From assembly GCF_001870205.1 (NCBI RefSeq), contig NZ_CP017267.1:1042501-1106500 (forward strand): a DNA stretch of 64,000 nucleotides. The letters run 5' to 3'. This stretch comes from Vagococcus teuberi. Lineage in GTDB: Bacteria > Bacillota > Bacilli > Lactobacillales > Vagococcaceae. The translations under genes were made by a program, and so were the position numbers. How positions within the stretch are numbered: the first letter of the stretch is position 1; every line of letters starts with the position of its first letter. The notes under the pieces are model-generated. The model was not told where the DNA came from. It ran no database searches and saw only the letters and a list, made by a program, of their open reading frames with translations. Below, one piece after another: positions 45,580-54,797 of this stretch.

Positions 45580-45990
45580 TAAAAACTTGATACCATAATA
45601 TTTGTATTTTCGATTTATTGGCACAGTTTACTAGCCATGTTAAAAGGATATATAGATAGAGTATTCAATTATGGTTTTTCATATGGAAACGGTAATAAAT
45701 TACCGATCAATAAAATTAGATGGGTTCCTATAGCTGGAAATACTCGCAAGAAGTATTAAAAAAGAGGATATGACCTAAAGATTGAACATCAACTTAATAT
45801 AGGAATAGCAGATTATGTAGGTGTCAATGACTCTGAAGTTGATTACATTTGGAACAGTTTAGGTGAATATATTGAAAATGAATCACAAACTACTTACTTT
45901 GATAATCTAATAAAAAAAGCATTTGATTATGAAAAAATATATAAAAAATACTCTATTCTTTATTTAACGCCGATTGTAAAATTAAGTTAG
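45580..45990 (+). pseudogene. Unrecognised gene remnant truncated by IS30
   Basis: Frame without a start reads FVFSIYWHSLLAML and INKIRWVPIAGNTRKKY, meets a TAA near 45758, then continues in frame with GYDLKIEHQLNIGIADYVGVNDSEVDYIW to a TAG at 45988-45990 that lies inside the IS30 terminal repeat. So it has an internal stop and an end cut off by IS30. Family not recognised. Bases 45456-45579 hold nothing I can name. Confidence 0.45.
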
Positions 45991-47024
45991 ACAAATAAAA
46001 AAGTCATCTGTGCTACACTCAAGATAGTTCAGCCTAAAGAATTATAAGGAGTGAGTACAAATGACCTACACCAATCTTACACCAGATGAACTTGTTATGA
46101 TAGAGGCTTATGCGAAAGCCCATCAATCAGTTACGAAAACAGCTCAGATGTTGAAACGTTCAAGACAAACAATCTATACTGTTTACGCTTATTTGAAGGA
46201 TGGACATACTGCATTGGAATACTACCAAAATTACAAGAAAAACAAGGCAAAATGTGGGAGGCGTTCCATCGTTTTACCAGCAGAACAGGTAGGATACATT
46301 CGAAAAAAAGTTGTTCAAGGGTGGACTCCGGATGTGATTATTGGTTGAGGGGAGTTTCCTATTGGGTGTTCTGTCCGTACCCTTTATAGAATGTTTAAAA
46401 TGGGTATATTTGATTGTTCTGATTTACCGATGAAAGGGAAGCGAAAACCCAATGGACATCAAGAAAAGCGCGGTAAACACGCATTTAGACGCTCCATTCA
46501 TGAACGTTCGAATGACTATACTTCTTTTGAAGAAGAGTTTGGTCACCTTGAAGGTGACACTATCGTAGGACAAAAACATAAAAGTGCCGTTATTACCTTA
46601 GTTGAACGATTATCTAAAGTAATCATCACTCTTCAGTCAGAAGGCAGACGAGCTATAGATATTGAAAATCGTTTGAACCAATGGATGCAATCTGTACCTA
46701 AGCATCTATTCAAATCAATGACTTTTGATTGTGGAAAGGAATTTTCAAATTGGAAATCAATCAGTAATATCAATGATATTGATATCTATTTTGCAGATCC
46801 TGGTACACCATCACAAAGAGGGTTAAATGAAAACTCTAATGGTTTATTACGTAAAGATGGTTTACCAAAGCAAATGGATTTCAACGAAGTTGATGAATCT
46901 TTTATTCAATCTATTGCATCGAAAAGAAATAATATCACTCGAAAATCATTAAACTATAAAACCCCAATAAAAGTATTCTTGAGTCACATATGCAAAGAGG
47001 ACTTGTCTAACTTAATTTGACAAT
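45973..47024 (+). mobile_element. IS30-family insertion sequence (defective)
   Basis: About 1052 bp. Inverted ends ATTGT-AAATTAAGTTAGACAA at 45973 and its complement ending at 47024 match at about 21 of 22 positions. A single transposase gene fills the element but carries a nonsense codon. The short target duplication of IS30 elements cannot be fixed by eye. Confidence 0.85.
46061..47020 (+). pseudogene. IS30-family transposase with in-frame stop
   Basis: The N-terminal part (46061-46348) has the IS30 HTH (AKAHQSVTKTAQMLKRSRQTIY) and ends at TGA 46346. The same frame continues as GEFPIGCSVRTLYRMFKMGIFD through the DDE domain (GHLEGDTIVG, FDCGKEFSNWKSI, DPGTPSQRGLNENSNGLLR) to TGA 47018. A single CGA-to-TGA or similar change would explain it. 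Non-functional unless read through. Confidence 0.88.
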
Positions 47025-47094
47025 TAATATAATAAAAGAATTCATTATAAACATAACAACATGAAAATAGACTAGGTACTAAATTTTCATGAAT

Positions 47095-47133
47095 AATTAT
47101 TTTTCAATTTGGTTTACATAATATATATTAAAC
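47095..47133 (+). repeat. Right copy of the ~38-bp direct repeat
   Basis: Matches 41932-41968, including TTTGGTTTACATAA and ATATATTAAAC, with a 2-base length difference and few substitutions. Confidence 0.6.
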
Positions 47134-47481
47134 GAAGTTGTTTTTAAGAGATTTAAATACTTAAAAGTGATTAACGTATCAATGAAACTTACTTTAAATC
47201 ATTTGACACACATGAATTTAGTTATAACTTATTATTGATTCATTGATATGTGTTTCTATGACCAATCTAAATTCTTTAACCCAGTTACATATATAGACTA
47301 TCATAACTAAAATATTCGCTACAAAAGTTTTAATTTATTCAAACTTAGACAAATCATTAATCAACTAATAATTTAAGTTTAGACAATGCATATTTATAAA
47401 TAAATTTACCAGTTCAGTTTAATTATTTTATGAACTGGCTTGATAACATCATTACTTGAATATACTAAGACTTTCTTTTTA

Positions 47482-47512
47482 CCTTTCTTGAAAGTATTAT
47501 CTTTCCGGAAAA
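47482..47512 (-). other. dif: Candidate difSL-type chromosome dimer resolution site
   Basis: 31 bp made of CTTTCTTGAAAG, spacer TATTAT and CTTTCCGGAAAA. On the minus strand it reads TTTTCCGGAAA...TTTCAAGAAA, close to the streptococcal/lactococcal difSL pattern as I recall it (TTTTCCG-AAA...TTTCTTGAAA). It lies about 100 bases upstream of xerS, the arrangement known for XerS/difSL. Confidence 0.65.
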
Positions 47513-47553
47513 CTAGACCTAATCAATAAAATAACAAAATAAATTATATTTTA

Positions 47554-47582
47554 TTGACATTTTTTCGTAAAAAGTATATTAT
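47554..47582 (+). promoter_or_regulatory. xerS promoter
   Basis: TTGACA at 47554-47559, 17 bases, TATTAT at 47577-47582. Confidence 0.75.
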
Positions 47583-47612
47583 AAATACAAACATATGTTT
47601 GGAGGTTTAGTT

Positions 47613-48692
47613 ATGTCACAAGAAAAAAATATTACACGATTGGAATATGAATTGAACTCTCTCCCCTTTTTTATTCAAGAATATATTGAAAAAAAGCGGA
47701 TTGTGCCCTATTCTGTCACTACTTTATATGAATACGCAAAAGAATACCGACGTTTCTTTGAATGGTTAAAACAAGAAGCTATTATTTCAAACGATCTCTC
47801 TTCTATCTCGTTACAAGATTTACGGAATTTAACAGATCGTGACGTTGAATTATATAAAGGATTTTTGTTAGCCTCTCCTCGTTTAGGTACGACGGCTGAC
47901 GGCCAATTAAGAAGTCACGTCAGTATTCAACGTTCGATTACCGCATTAAAGTCACTATTTCATTTTTTAGCAACACAGACTGCTGATGAAAATGGTGCGA
48001 CTTACTTATCTCATAATATTATGGATAAAGTTGATAATGTTAAAACTGGTCGAACCCTTCAAGATCGGTCACGATCGATTGAAAATAAACTGTTTATTGG
48101 TGATGAGTCGCTAGATTTTATCGAATTTATTGATTCTACCTATGAAAAAACGCTACAAAGTCATCAAGCTAAAAGTGCGTTTTATCGTAATAAAGACCGT
48201 GATATTGCGATTATCGCCTTATTCCTAGGAACTGGTATGCGTCTTTCTGAATTAGTGAATATGAAAGTATCTGATTTAGATGTTTTAAATATGGAAGCCA
48301 CCGTGATTCGAAAAGGTGGTTTCAAAGATACAACTATGATTTCATCTATTTTTATGCCGTATATCACACAATACTTAGATAATAGAGAAAAATTATATCA
48401 TCCTGAAAGCAGTGAAAAAAGTCTGTTTTTATCGTTTTACCGAGGAGCAGCTCAACGAATTGATCAATCTACGGTAGAAAAACTGGTTGGAAAATACAGT
48501 AGTGTCTTTAAAACCCGTGTGACACCACATAAACTAAGACACACTGTCGGCACACAACTCTACAAAAAAACCAATAGTTTACTAACTGTTTCCCATCAGC
48601 TAGGACAAACAGGAACAAGTGCCACAGCTATTTATACGCATATCGTTGATGAGGAAAAACGTGAAGCCATCAATGATTTATGGATGAACTAA
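47613..48692 (+). CDS. xerS: Tyrosine recombinase XerS
   Basis: Single Xer recombinase that resolves chromosome dimers at difSL. 359 aa from ATG 47613 (GGAGG seven bases upstream). SAM-like N-terminal domain about 1-150; catalytic Arg in GTGMRLSELVN, Lys in VIRKGG, HKLRHT (HxxR), second His in SHQLGQ and Tyr in AIYTHI are all present. The extended N-terminal domain (IEKKRIVPYSVTTLYEYAKEY) is typical of XerS rather than XerC/D. Confidence 0.92.
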   Translation: MSQEKNITRLEYELNSLPFFIQEYIEKKRIVPYSVTTLYEYAKEYRRFFEWLKQEAIISNDLSSISLQDLRNLTDRDVELYKGFLLASPRLGTTADGQLRSHVSIQRSITALKSLFHFLATQTADENGATYLSHNIMDKVDNVKTGRTLQDRSRSIENKLFIGDESLDFIEFIDSTYEKTLQSHQAKSAFYRNKDRDIAIIALFLGTGMRLSELVNMKVSDLDVLNMEATVIRKGGFKDTTMISSIFMPYITQYLDNREKLYHPESSEKSLFLSFYRGAAQRIDQSTVEKLVGKYSSVFKTRVTPHKLRHTVGTQLYKKTNSLLTVSHQLGQTGTSATAIYTHIVDEEKREAINDLWMN

Positions 48693-48698
48693 TCCTAA

Positions 48699-48728
48699 GC
48701 CATTCAATCTAAATGAATGGCTTTTATT
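48699..48728 (+). terminator. Terminator of xerS
   Basis: AAGCCATTCA pairs with TGAATGGCTT, followed by T-rich sequence. Confidence 0.8.
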
Positions 48729-48813
48729 TTTTATTTATAAAAAATTCGTCTATTTATTATATATGTTTGCTATACTTAGTTTTATGAAGTTATTAGTATA
48801 AAGGAGTTTTAAT

Positions 48814-50001
48814 ATGTCCAACAAAAAATATGAAATTGAAGTACCTGCCTCTTTACTCGATTCTATAAAGGGAGCAGATGATGTAATTCAAATTAGACGC
48901 GAATCGAATAAAATAATTATTGAAAAACCAACTAACTATAAGAATAACGAATCTTTGTCATTACGGTACTTTATTTACCCGTCGATTGTTATGACAGCCA
49001 TTTTTTTCTTATCCGTTATGACGAGAAAAATGTCACAAGTTCCACTTACAGGCAATTTTTCGATAGCCAGTCACTTGATTTATCTTGGATTGATTAGTGG
49101 CATGTGCTCATTTACTTATTTTTTCATAAAAGGCAAAAAAAATCCTAAAAATAAATCAACACAAGATATTTACTGGCGTAATGTACCGACCATTATCTTT
49201 TCCTTTACCGTCACACTTGCGTTATTATTATCAGCGTTCTTTTGGATGATTAGTAAGTTGTTTGTCGGGGCAAGTTTTGATGTGTTAACAGCAGGTGCCG
49301 TGTTTTTCTTTTTTTCCTGTGTGATTAACTATTACATGATTTATTCAGCTAATATTTTTACTTCATCAATGATTGTCTCCCTACTTATCTCTGTTATTAT
49401 GGGTGGTGTATTCTTTGCAATGCTAACTAACAGTCAGAGTAAGTGGTGGCAATACAATTTTAGCTATCTTGGAACACATGATGTCGTCCGTAGTTGGCCG
49501 TTTAACCTAACGCTAATACTCGCTTCACTTCTCATGATTGCTTTAGTCGATTATTTGTTTGTTAGCCTCAACAATCATGGCTACAAAGGAAAAGGTATCA
49601 CAACTTTACGTATTCTAATGACGCTTCTATCGATTTCGCTTGGTGGAGTTGGGTTCTTCCCTAACAATAAAGGTATGTGGCACGAGATGCACAATAGAGC
49701 CGCTAACTTGATGGTCCTAATTATTATTATTTTGATTATTGGGATTAAATGGTTGCTGCCAAAAGTAACCAAAGAGTTTTTAATTGTTTCCTATGCAATA
49801 GCAATTTGTTTAGTTCTCTCAAATTTTTTATTTGAGACAATTGGTTATCTATCACTCACCGTATTTGAGATTATTGCGTTTGGTTTAGCGTTTAGTTGGA
49901 TACTTTTACTACTACAACAAATCAATCGTCTAACGTCCTACGATGATGATGTTATTTTGATTAATTTAAAAGATATAACACAAAAAGAAGTGGAGAAATA
50001 A
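48814..50001 (+). CDS. DUF998 family multi-pass membrane protein
   Basis: 395 aa. A cytoplasmic N-terminal part of about 45 residues resembles a SpoVT/AbrB-like strand pattern (EIEVPASLLDSIKGADDVIQIRRESNKIIIEKP), followed by about ten membrane segments of DUF998 type with NFSYLGTHDVVRSWPFN and the HNRAANLMV helix. GGAG precedes the ATG. The function is unknown; the DNA-binding-like N terminus fused to a membrane domain is unusual. Confidence 0.75.
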   Translation: MSNKKYEIEVPASLLDSIKGADDVIQIRRESNKIIIEKPTNYKNNESLSLRYFIYPSIVMTAIFFLSVMTRKMSQVPLTGNFSIASHLIYLGLISGMCSFTYFFIKGKKNPKNKSTQDIYWRNVPTIIFSFTVTLALLLSAFFWMISKLFVGASFDVLTAGAVFFFFSCVINYYMIYSANIFTSSMIVSLLISVIMGGVFFAMLTNSQSKWWQYNFSYLGTHDVVRSWPFNLTLILASLLMIALVDYLFVSLNNHGYKGKGITTLRILMTLLSISLGGVGFFPNNKGMWHEMHNRAANLMVLIIIILIIGIKWLLPKVTKEFLIVSYAIAICLVLSNFLFETIGYLSLTVFEIIAFGLAFSWILLLLQQINRLTSYDDDVILINLKDITQKEVEK

Positions 50002-50022
50002 ATCCTCACTTCTTTTTTATTG
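49984..50022. terminator. Bidirectional terminator
   Basis: AAGAAGTGGAG pairs with CTCACTTCTT with one bulge, followed by a T run and preceded by A residues; serves both the DUF998 gene and aspD. Confidence 0.75.
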
Positions 50023-51609
50023 ATTTTTTTTAAATGTTTGATAATAGTCATTCAACAAATCAAGTATTTGTAGACCAATTTGTTGGTAATCTTTTGTTGG
50101 TAAGTTGGCTTCAGATACTCTCAAATCACCAGGATCAGCACCAAATCCAACCCCATCCATCAATACAATCCCATTTTTTTGAGCGAGATTGACAAGGAAA
50201 TCAATTTGTTCATAGTGTTCCATCAAATAGTTTTTAAAATCTGTGCCATATCTTTCCTCAGCTAAGTGATAGATGTTAATCATTGAATAATACTTCGCAT
50301 TTTTTTCGCTCTCATCTTTTTGATAGTTTAGTGCAGCATGAAGGTTTTCATAGCGTTCATTCACGAGTTTTTTTGATGCTTCTATATATGAATCTTCCTC
50401 ATTTTTCACAACCAAATGAGTTAAACTAAATAAGGCTTCCATTATTTGAGATGGTGTAGACAAACCAGCAATATGATATAGCCCGATTGAACGACTATCA
50501 GCCACCATGCGATTGATAAAACTCATTTCTTGAGTATCCATCACTACTAAATTATAGCGTTTATTTAGTTGGTCGTGTTCTTCATCAGATAAATTAGCAA
50601 TTAGTTTATCAAATACGTTTTCTTTGTTTAATGCAATCACACCTAATCTCCACCCAGTTGCCCCAAATAGTTTAGAATAAGAGTAAACCAGCAATGTGTT
50701 AAACGGGCAAACAGAATACACCGTTTGAAAGTCATCTACAAAAGTACCATACACATCATCTGTAATAATCATCAAGTCTGGATTATTCTCAACTGCTTTT
50801 TTAATCTCTGCTAAACTGGTATCATTTAGTGCTTTGGAACCTGGATTACTTGGATTGACTAAGAAGAATGCTTTTAATTCAGGATCATTTAACTTTTGGA
50901 TCGTGTCGGCATCTATTTCCCAGTTATTCTCTTCTTTTGAAGATAAATCCACTTCTACTAGTTCATAGTCATTTAAAACAGGGATTTGAAGATACGGCGT
51001 AAAAATGGGTGTGTTAATCGCAATTTTATCTCCAGGACGAATTAATTTATTTTCTCTTAATGATTGAAATGTGTAAACAATCGCGGCACTTCCTCCTTCA
51101 GTTGGAAAAAGAGTTGTATCATTAGCTAAATCAACCCCATTGTACAAAACACTTTGTAGATAGTGATTTAAAATAACTTCTGTATTGTTTAAAACGCGAT
51201 TTGGCGAAGGATAGAGATTGCCAAGTACACCATCTACAAATTCTTTCACTACCTCATCAAGGGTTAATGATAAATCATTCTTCAGATAGTCTAAACACGT
51301 CATCAAAAAGGCATCGGTTTCGTTATTATTAGGATTTAAGAAAGAGATAAAACGATTAGAAATACCATCAAGCTCGGTGTAACCAACTAGATCGCCATCA
51401 GAAATCGTTCTTTCTGATTCTTCTATCCCGAATTCTAACAGTCTAGAAAAGGCTAAACGTGCTTTTCTATTTATCCAATTTGGGTTTCCTCGTCCTGCAT
51501 TTAAATAAGGATTGCCTTTAGTATTTTCTTTTGCGAGTTCTACCATTTTTTCACTAATTTCAAACGCACCAATTTTTTCTATTTTCTTTTCGTCTGTTTT
51601 GTTTATCAT
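50017..51609 (-). CDS. aspD: Aspartate 4-decarboxylase
   Basis: PLP enzyme that turns L-aspartate into L-alanine and CO2. About 530 aa, the long AspD-type aminotransferase fold. PLP lysine in YSYSKLFGATGWRLG, substrate arginine region FGADPGDLRVSEANLP, and GRGNPNW near the N terminus are present. GGAGG fits the ATG at 51609. In Tetragenococcus and lactobacilli it works with the antiporter AspT to generate proton motive force; aspT is not adjacent here, so alanine supply is an alternative role. Confidence 0.92.
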   Translation of the reverse strand: MINKTDEKKIEKIGAFEISEKMVELAKENTKGNPYLNAGRGNPNWINRKARLAFSRLLEFGIEESERTISDGDLVGYTELDGISNRFISFLNPNNNETDAFLMTCLDYLKNDLSLTLDEVVKEFVDGVLGNLYPSPNRVLNNTEVILNHYLQSVLYNGVDLANDTTLFPTEGGSAAIVYTFQSLRENKLIRPGDKIAINTPIFTPYLQIPVLNDYELVEVDLSSKEENNWEIDADTIQKLNDPELKAFFLVNPSNPGSKALNDTSLAEIKKAVENNPDLMIITDDVYGTFVDDFQTVYSVCPFNTLLVYSYSKLFGATGWRLGVIALNKENVFDKLIANLSDEEHDQLNKRYNLVVMDTQEMSFINRMVADSRSIGLYHIAGLSTPSQIMEALFSLTHLVVKNEEDSYIEASKKLVNERYENLHAALNYQKDESEKNAKYYSMINIYHLAEERYGTDFKNYLMEHYEQIDFLVNLAQKNGIVLMDGVGFGADPGDLRVSEANLPTKDYQQIGLQILDLLNDYYQTFKKNQ

Positions 51610-51750
51610 GTTATCTCCTCCAGTGATTAACTCATTCATTTATTAATGTTTGTTATTATATCACTATCAATAGTTAAAACTAGTTACTATCCAAATGATT
51701 CGATAAAAGGTCAATTCATTCATAAAATCATCACAGATAAATAGCAATAA

Positions 51751-51790
51751 AATAAGACTAATTAGAAAATAAATTCTAACTAGTCTTATT
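51751..51790 (-). terminator. Terminator of murE
   Basis: A 17-base arm pair (51751-51767 with 51774-51790) has one mismatch; the minus strand continues with a T-rich tail. Bases 51610-51750 should hold the aspD promoter. Confidence 0.7.
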
Positions 51791-51812
51791 GGTTAACATA
51801 ATAAAATTATCG

Positions 51813-53330
51813 TTATTCGTTTATTGTACGTTCTGCAATGGTGAAATCTCCCGCATAAGCAACATCTTCTCCTGCAATTTTTTGATAAAGATCTCTACCT
51901 TTACCTGCGATAATAACAGTATCTTGACTTGTCGCCATACTTAGGGCTTTTTTTATAGCTGTTTCACGGTCAAGTTCGATGTGTTGCTCAACTGAGTCGT
52001 TTACAATATAGCGACTAATTTCTTTTGCAATGTCATGTGGGTGTTCATTTCCCGGGTCATCAGACGTTAAAATGGCAACATCAGTGTAATCATTTAACAC
52101 TTCGCCAAAGTCCTTTCTTCGTGAAATAGCCTTATCTCCCGTACTCCCTATCACCGTAATAATTCGTCCATCGTGATGCTCTTGTTTTGCAAAGCTAAGT
52201 AAATTAGTTAAGCTCACCTTATTATGAGCATAGTCAATATAGACTTTTGATCCATTTTTCTGTATTAATTGTTCCATTCTTCCAGGTACCGTCGCTTTTT
52301 TTAGTCCTTTTTGGCACGTTTCAATTGGAACATCTAATAATCTTGCAGCTATAATACTTGCCAAAGCATTGTCTTTATTGAAATCTCCCATTAAACCAAG
52401 TTCATAAGTAGCACACAGGTTCAATGAATCTTGATTACTTTTTACCTCAAAACTTGTTGATGTACTACCTTTTTCCCAATGATAATTAGCTTGCTTATTA
52501 GTAGCACTGTACGTCACTGTTGGAATTTGACTATTCTGTGCTTCTTCCAAAATTAGTTGGACATTTCTCGTATCTAAATTCACGATAAATTGTTTTGAAT
52601 GATGAATCAACTGACGTTTACAATAGTAATAATCGTCAAATGTTGGGTGTTCGATTGGACTAATATGATCAGGTGAAATATTTAGAAAAATCCCAATATC
52701 AAACGTAAGTTGGTACACTCTATTCAATTTATATGCTTGAGATGAGACTTCCATTACTAAGTGTGTCATACCGTTAGTCACTGCTTCATTCATCATACGA
52801 TACAAATCTAATGACTCAGGAGTCGTTAAGTGGGATTTGAAATACGTTTTACCGTCTAATGTTGAGTTCATCGTAGAAAACATGGCTGTCTTTTGATTAT
52901 TGTATTCATCTAACATGTATTTTAAAAAGTAAGCAGACGTTGTTTTACCTTTTGTTCCGGTGAAGGCGACAAGTTTGAGTTTACTTTGTGGGTAATCATA
53001 GAATGCCATACTTAAAATGGCCATTGCTTTACGAATATCGGTTACAATAATTCCTAAATGTGCGTCAACGTCAAATGGTATTTCGGATACATATATCTGC
53101 AATCCTTCAGTTAAAGCAGACATAAGGTATTCTTCTTTAAAGCTTGCCCCTTTACAAAAAAATAACGTCTCACTTGTCACGTTTCGTGAGTCATAGGATA
53201 AATGGGTTAATGTTTTATTTTCTATAGGCAAATCATAATGCCAGCTGTTTTCATGTGTAAATTCTTTTAATAATTTATTTTCTTTTAATAATTGTTCAAT
53301 CTGTTGCAATGATATTGTCAAAAAAACCAC
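51813..53330 (-). CDS. murE: UDP-N-acetylmuramoyl-tripeptide synthetase MurE family
   Basis: Adds the third amino acid to the peptidoglycan stem peptide. Up to 505 aa. ATP loop FTGTKGKTTSAYFL, the HLTTPES substrate loop, EVSSQAYKLNR with carbamylated-Lys region, and PGRME are present. The substrate-recognition motif reads DDPGNE, not the DNPR of meso-DAP enzymes, which suits L-lysine. The start is unclear: GTG at 53330 or TTG at 53321. It is adjacent to aspD on the same strand. Confidence 0.88.
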   Translation of the reverse strand: MVFLTISLQQIEQLLKENKLLKEFTHENSWHYDLPIENKTLTHLSYDSRNVTSETLFFCKGASFKEEYLMSALTEGLQIYVSEIPFDVDAHLGIIVTDIRKAMAILSMAFYDYPQSKLKLVAFTGTKGKTTSAYFLKYMLDEYNNQKTAMFSTMNSTLDGKTYFKSHLTTPESLDLYRMMNEAVTNGMTHLVMEVSSQAYKLNRVYQLTFDIGIFLNISPDHISPIEHPTFDDYYYCKRQLIHHSKQFIVNLDTRNVQLILEEAQNSQIPTVTYSATNKQANYHWEKGSTSTSFEVKSNQDSLNLCATYELGLMGDFNKDNALASIIAARLLDVPIETCQKGLKKATVPGRMEQLIQKNGSKVYIDYAHNKVSLTNLLSFAKQEHHDGRIITVIGSTGDKAISRRKDFGEVLNDYTDVAILTSDDPGNEHPHDIAKEISRYIVNDSVEQHIELDRETAIKKALSMATSQDTVIIAGKGRDLYQKIAGEDVAYAGDFTIAERTINE

Positions 53331-53545
53331 GCCTTACTAATATAATTTAGTGCTATTATATCATAAAATGTCAAGAATCAAGTTACTAAGCCTATTTAAA
53401 TTAAACAATCATTTTTTTATGGTATGTTTTTATAACTTTGTTCAAAGGGAACACTTACTTATATCCGTTTCTATGGACTATATGGTATAGTTAGTATAAG
53501 TAAGTTGTTTTTTAATGATAAAAACAGTTATTTGGAGGAATCATT

Positions 53546-53983
53546 ATGAAATCTATTAAATTATTTGTTGTGCTTCTTTTTGCGAGTGTTGCCTTAGTTG
53601 CCTGCATGCCTCATTCTTTTCAACAAGAGTTGACCAAACACGATTGGGTATTGATTACGGAGTCTGAAGAGCAACTGCCTCCTTTGAATGTGAGATTTGA
53701 TCATGATAAATTAATCTCAACAATTGATACAAAGGCCTTTAATAAAAAAGACAAAGACTATGTTGGCGATGAATTGTATAATAAATTTGCTAAACAATTA
53801 TCAAACAATACAGAACAAGTTTCACGTTATTCAATTGAAGATGACGAAATCACGTTAAAAACAGATCAACTTGATATTAGTGGGATTTTTAAAATGGAAC
53901 GAGATGGAAAAGATATTATTTTAACCCCAATCGACAGTGTTGATAATACAGATGTGATTATCAAACTAACCCCAAAAAAATAA
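53546..53983 (+). CDS. Small lipoprotein of unknown function
   Basis: 145 aa. The signal peptide ends with lipobox LVAC (Cys20). The mature part begins with QQELTKHDWVL and has a lipocalin-like or DUF-type beta pattern, without cysteines. TTTGGAGG precedes the ATG. Monocistronic. Bases 53331-53545 hold AT-rich promoter sequence only. Confidence 0.75.
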   Translation: MKSIKLFVVLLFASVALVACMPHSFQQELTKHDWVLITESEEQLPPLNVRFDHDKLISTIDTKAFNKKDKDYVGDELYNKFAKQLSNNTEQVSRYSIEDDEITLKTDQLDISGIFKMERDGKDIILTPIDSVDNTDVIIKLTPKK

Positions 53984-54036
53984 TTTAAAAAAAGTTAGTT
54001 AAGGTCTTAGATGACTTTAACTAACTTTTTTAGTGG
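53984..54036. terminator. Bidirectional terminator
   Basis: AAAAAAAGTTAGTT pairs with AACTAACTTTTTT around an inner AAGGTC/GACTTT stem. It serves the lipoprotein gene and the convergent exonuclease gene. Confidence 0.85.
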
Positions 54037-54540
54037 TTCTACGCCGAAATGTTTGGCTTGATAAAGTAAAATCTCGGCACAAGCTAAACTATCATCCAAA
54101 GCATTATGATGGTTATCTAACGTAATACCTAATTTGTCACTGACAGTATTTAATTTATGATTGTCAAATTCTGGAAAAAGTTTTCGACTTGTTCTTACCG
54201 TACATAATGACAAATAATGAGGTTGCTCCAATCCGTAATAATCAAGACAACCTTTTAAAATAGCACAATCAAAACTAGCATTATGTGCCACAATCAAACG
54301 ATTTTCTTTAAAATATGGCTTAATCCGCTCCCAAACTTCTGGAAATTTTGGTGCATTCATCACATCTTCAGGATGGATGCCATGTACTTGAATGTTCTTC
54401 CAATGAAAATTTGTCTCAGGTTGAATAAGCGAGTAATAACTCCCTACGATTTCATCATTTTTCACCATAACAAGAGCAATGGAGCAGGCACTATGTTTTT
54501 GAAAATTCGCTGTTTCAAAGTCAAACGCAATAAAATTCAT
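54007..54540 (-). CDS. DnaQ-like DEDDh 3'-5' exonuclease
   Basis: 177 aa, one exonuclease domain. Exo I FDFETAN (Asp, Glu), Exo II VAHNASFDCAIL (Asp), and Exo III HHNALDDSLACAEIL (His, Asp) are intact, so it should be active. Resembles the polymerase III epsilon-like stand-alone exonucleases of Firmicutes. With PolA lacking proofreading, such enzymes may act in repair; that link is inference. AAGGAG precedes the ATG. Confidence 0.9.
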   Translation of the reverse strand: MNFIAFDFETANFQKHSACSIALVMVKNDEIVGSYYSLIQPETNFHWKNIQVHGIHPEDVMNAPKFPEVWERIKPYFKENRLIVAHNASFDCAILKGCLDYYGLEQPHYLSLCTVRTSRKLFPEFDNHKLNTVSDKLGITLDNHHNALDDSLACAEILLYQAKHFGVEPLKKLVKVI

Positions 54541-54765
54541 ATATAAAAGACTCCTTATCAGTTAGAATAAATATAAGATATATTATACAGTATTTAGTAT
54601 TTTTTCGTACTGATTACGCTAATATAAGAAACGATTATTTTTTATGTTAAAAAGATCGGATTATTTACTTAGTTTTTCAGTTATTTTATTCGGGCAATTA
54701 TTCTTTATACCTCCAAGAAATACACTATTTCAAATCGTTGATGGCACACTAAATTAGAGACATAA

Positions 54766-54797
54766 AAAAGCGAACAAGTTGTTCGCTTTTTTCATAG
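54766..54797. terminator. Bidirectional terminator at the end of the TrpXYZ-like operon
   Basis: AAAAAAGCGAACA and TGTTCGCTTTTTT pair perfectly around a three-base loop. Bases 54541-54765 hold nothing else I can name. Confidence 0.85.

Larger units (their letters stand above)
47025..47594. other. 570-bp AT-rich intergenic region
   Basis: No credible gene. It holds the right copy of the direct repeat (47095-47133), a small hairpin CCAGTTCA/TGAACTGG (47409-47438) without a clear T tail, a dif-like site (47482-47512) and the xerS promoter. Confidence 0.6.

Noticed and set aside
47341-47396. Further IS30-type end sequences (AACTTAGACAAA, TTAAGTTTAGACAA)
   Set aside because: They resemble the IS30 repeat but with mismatches or an inserted base in very AT-rich DNA, in tandem orientation and without an element between.
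50017-53330. Aspartate-to-cell-wall operon of aspD with murE
   Set aside because: Both lie on the minus strand, but a good terminator hairpin (51751-51790) separates them, so co-transcription is not supported.
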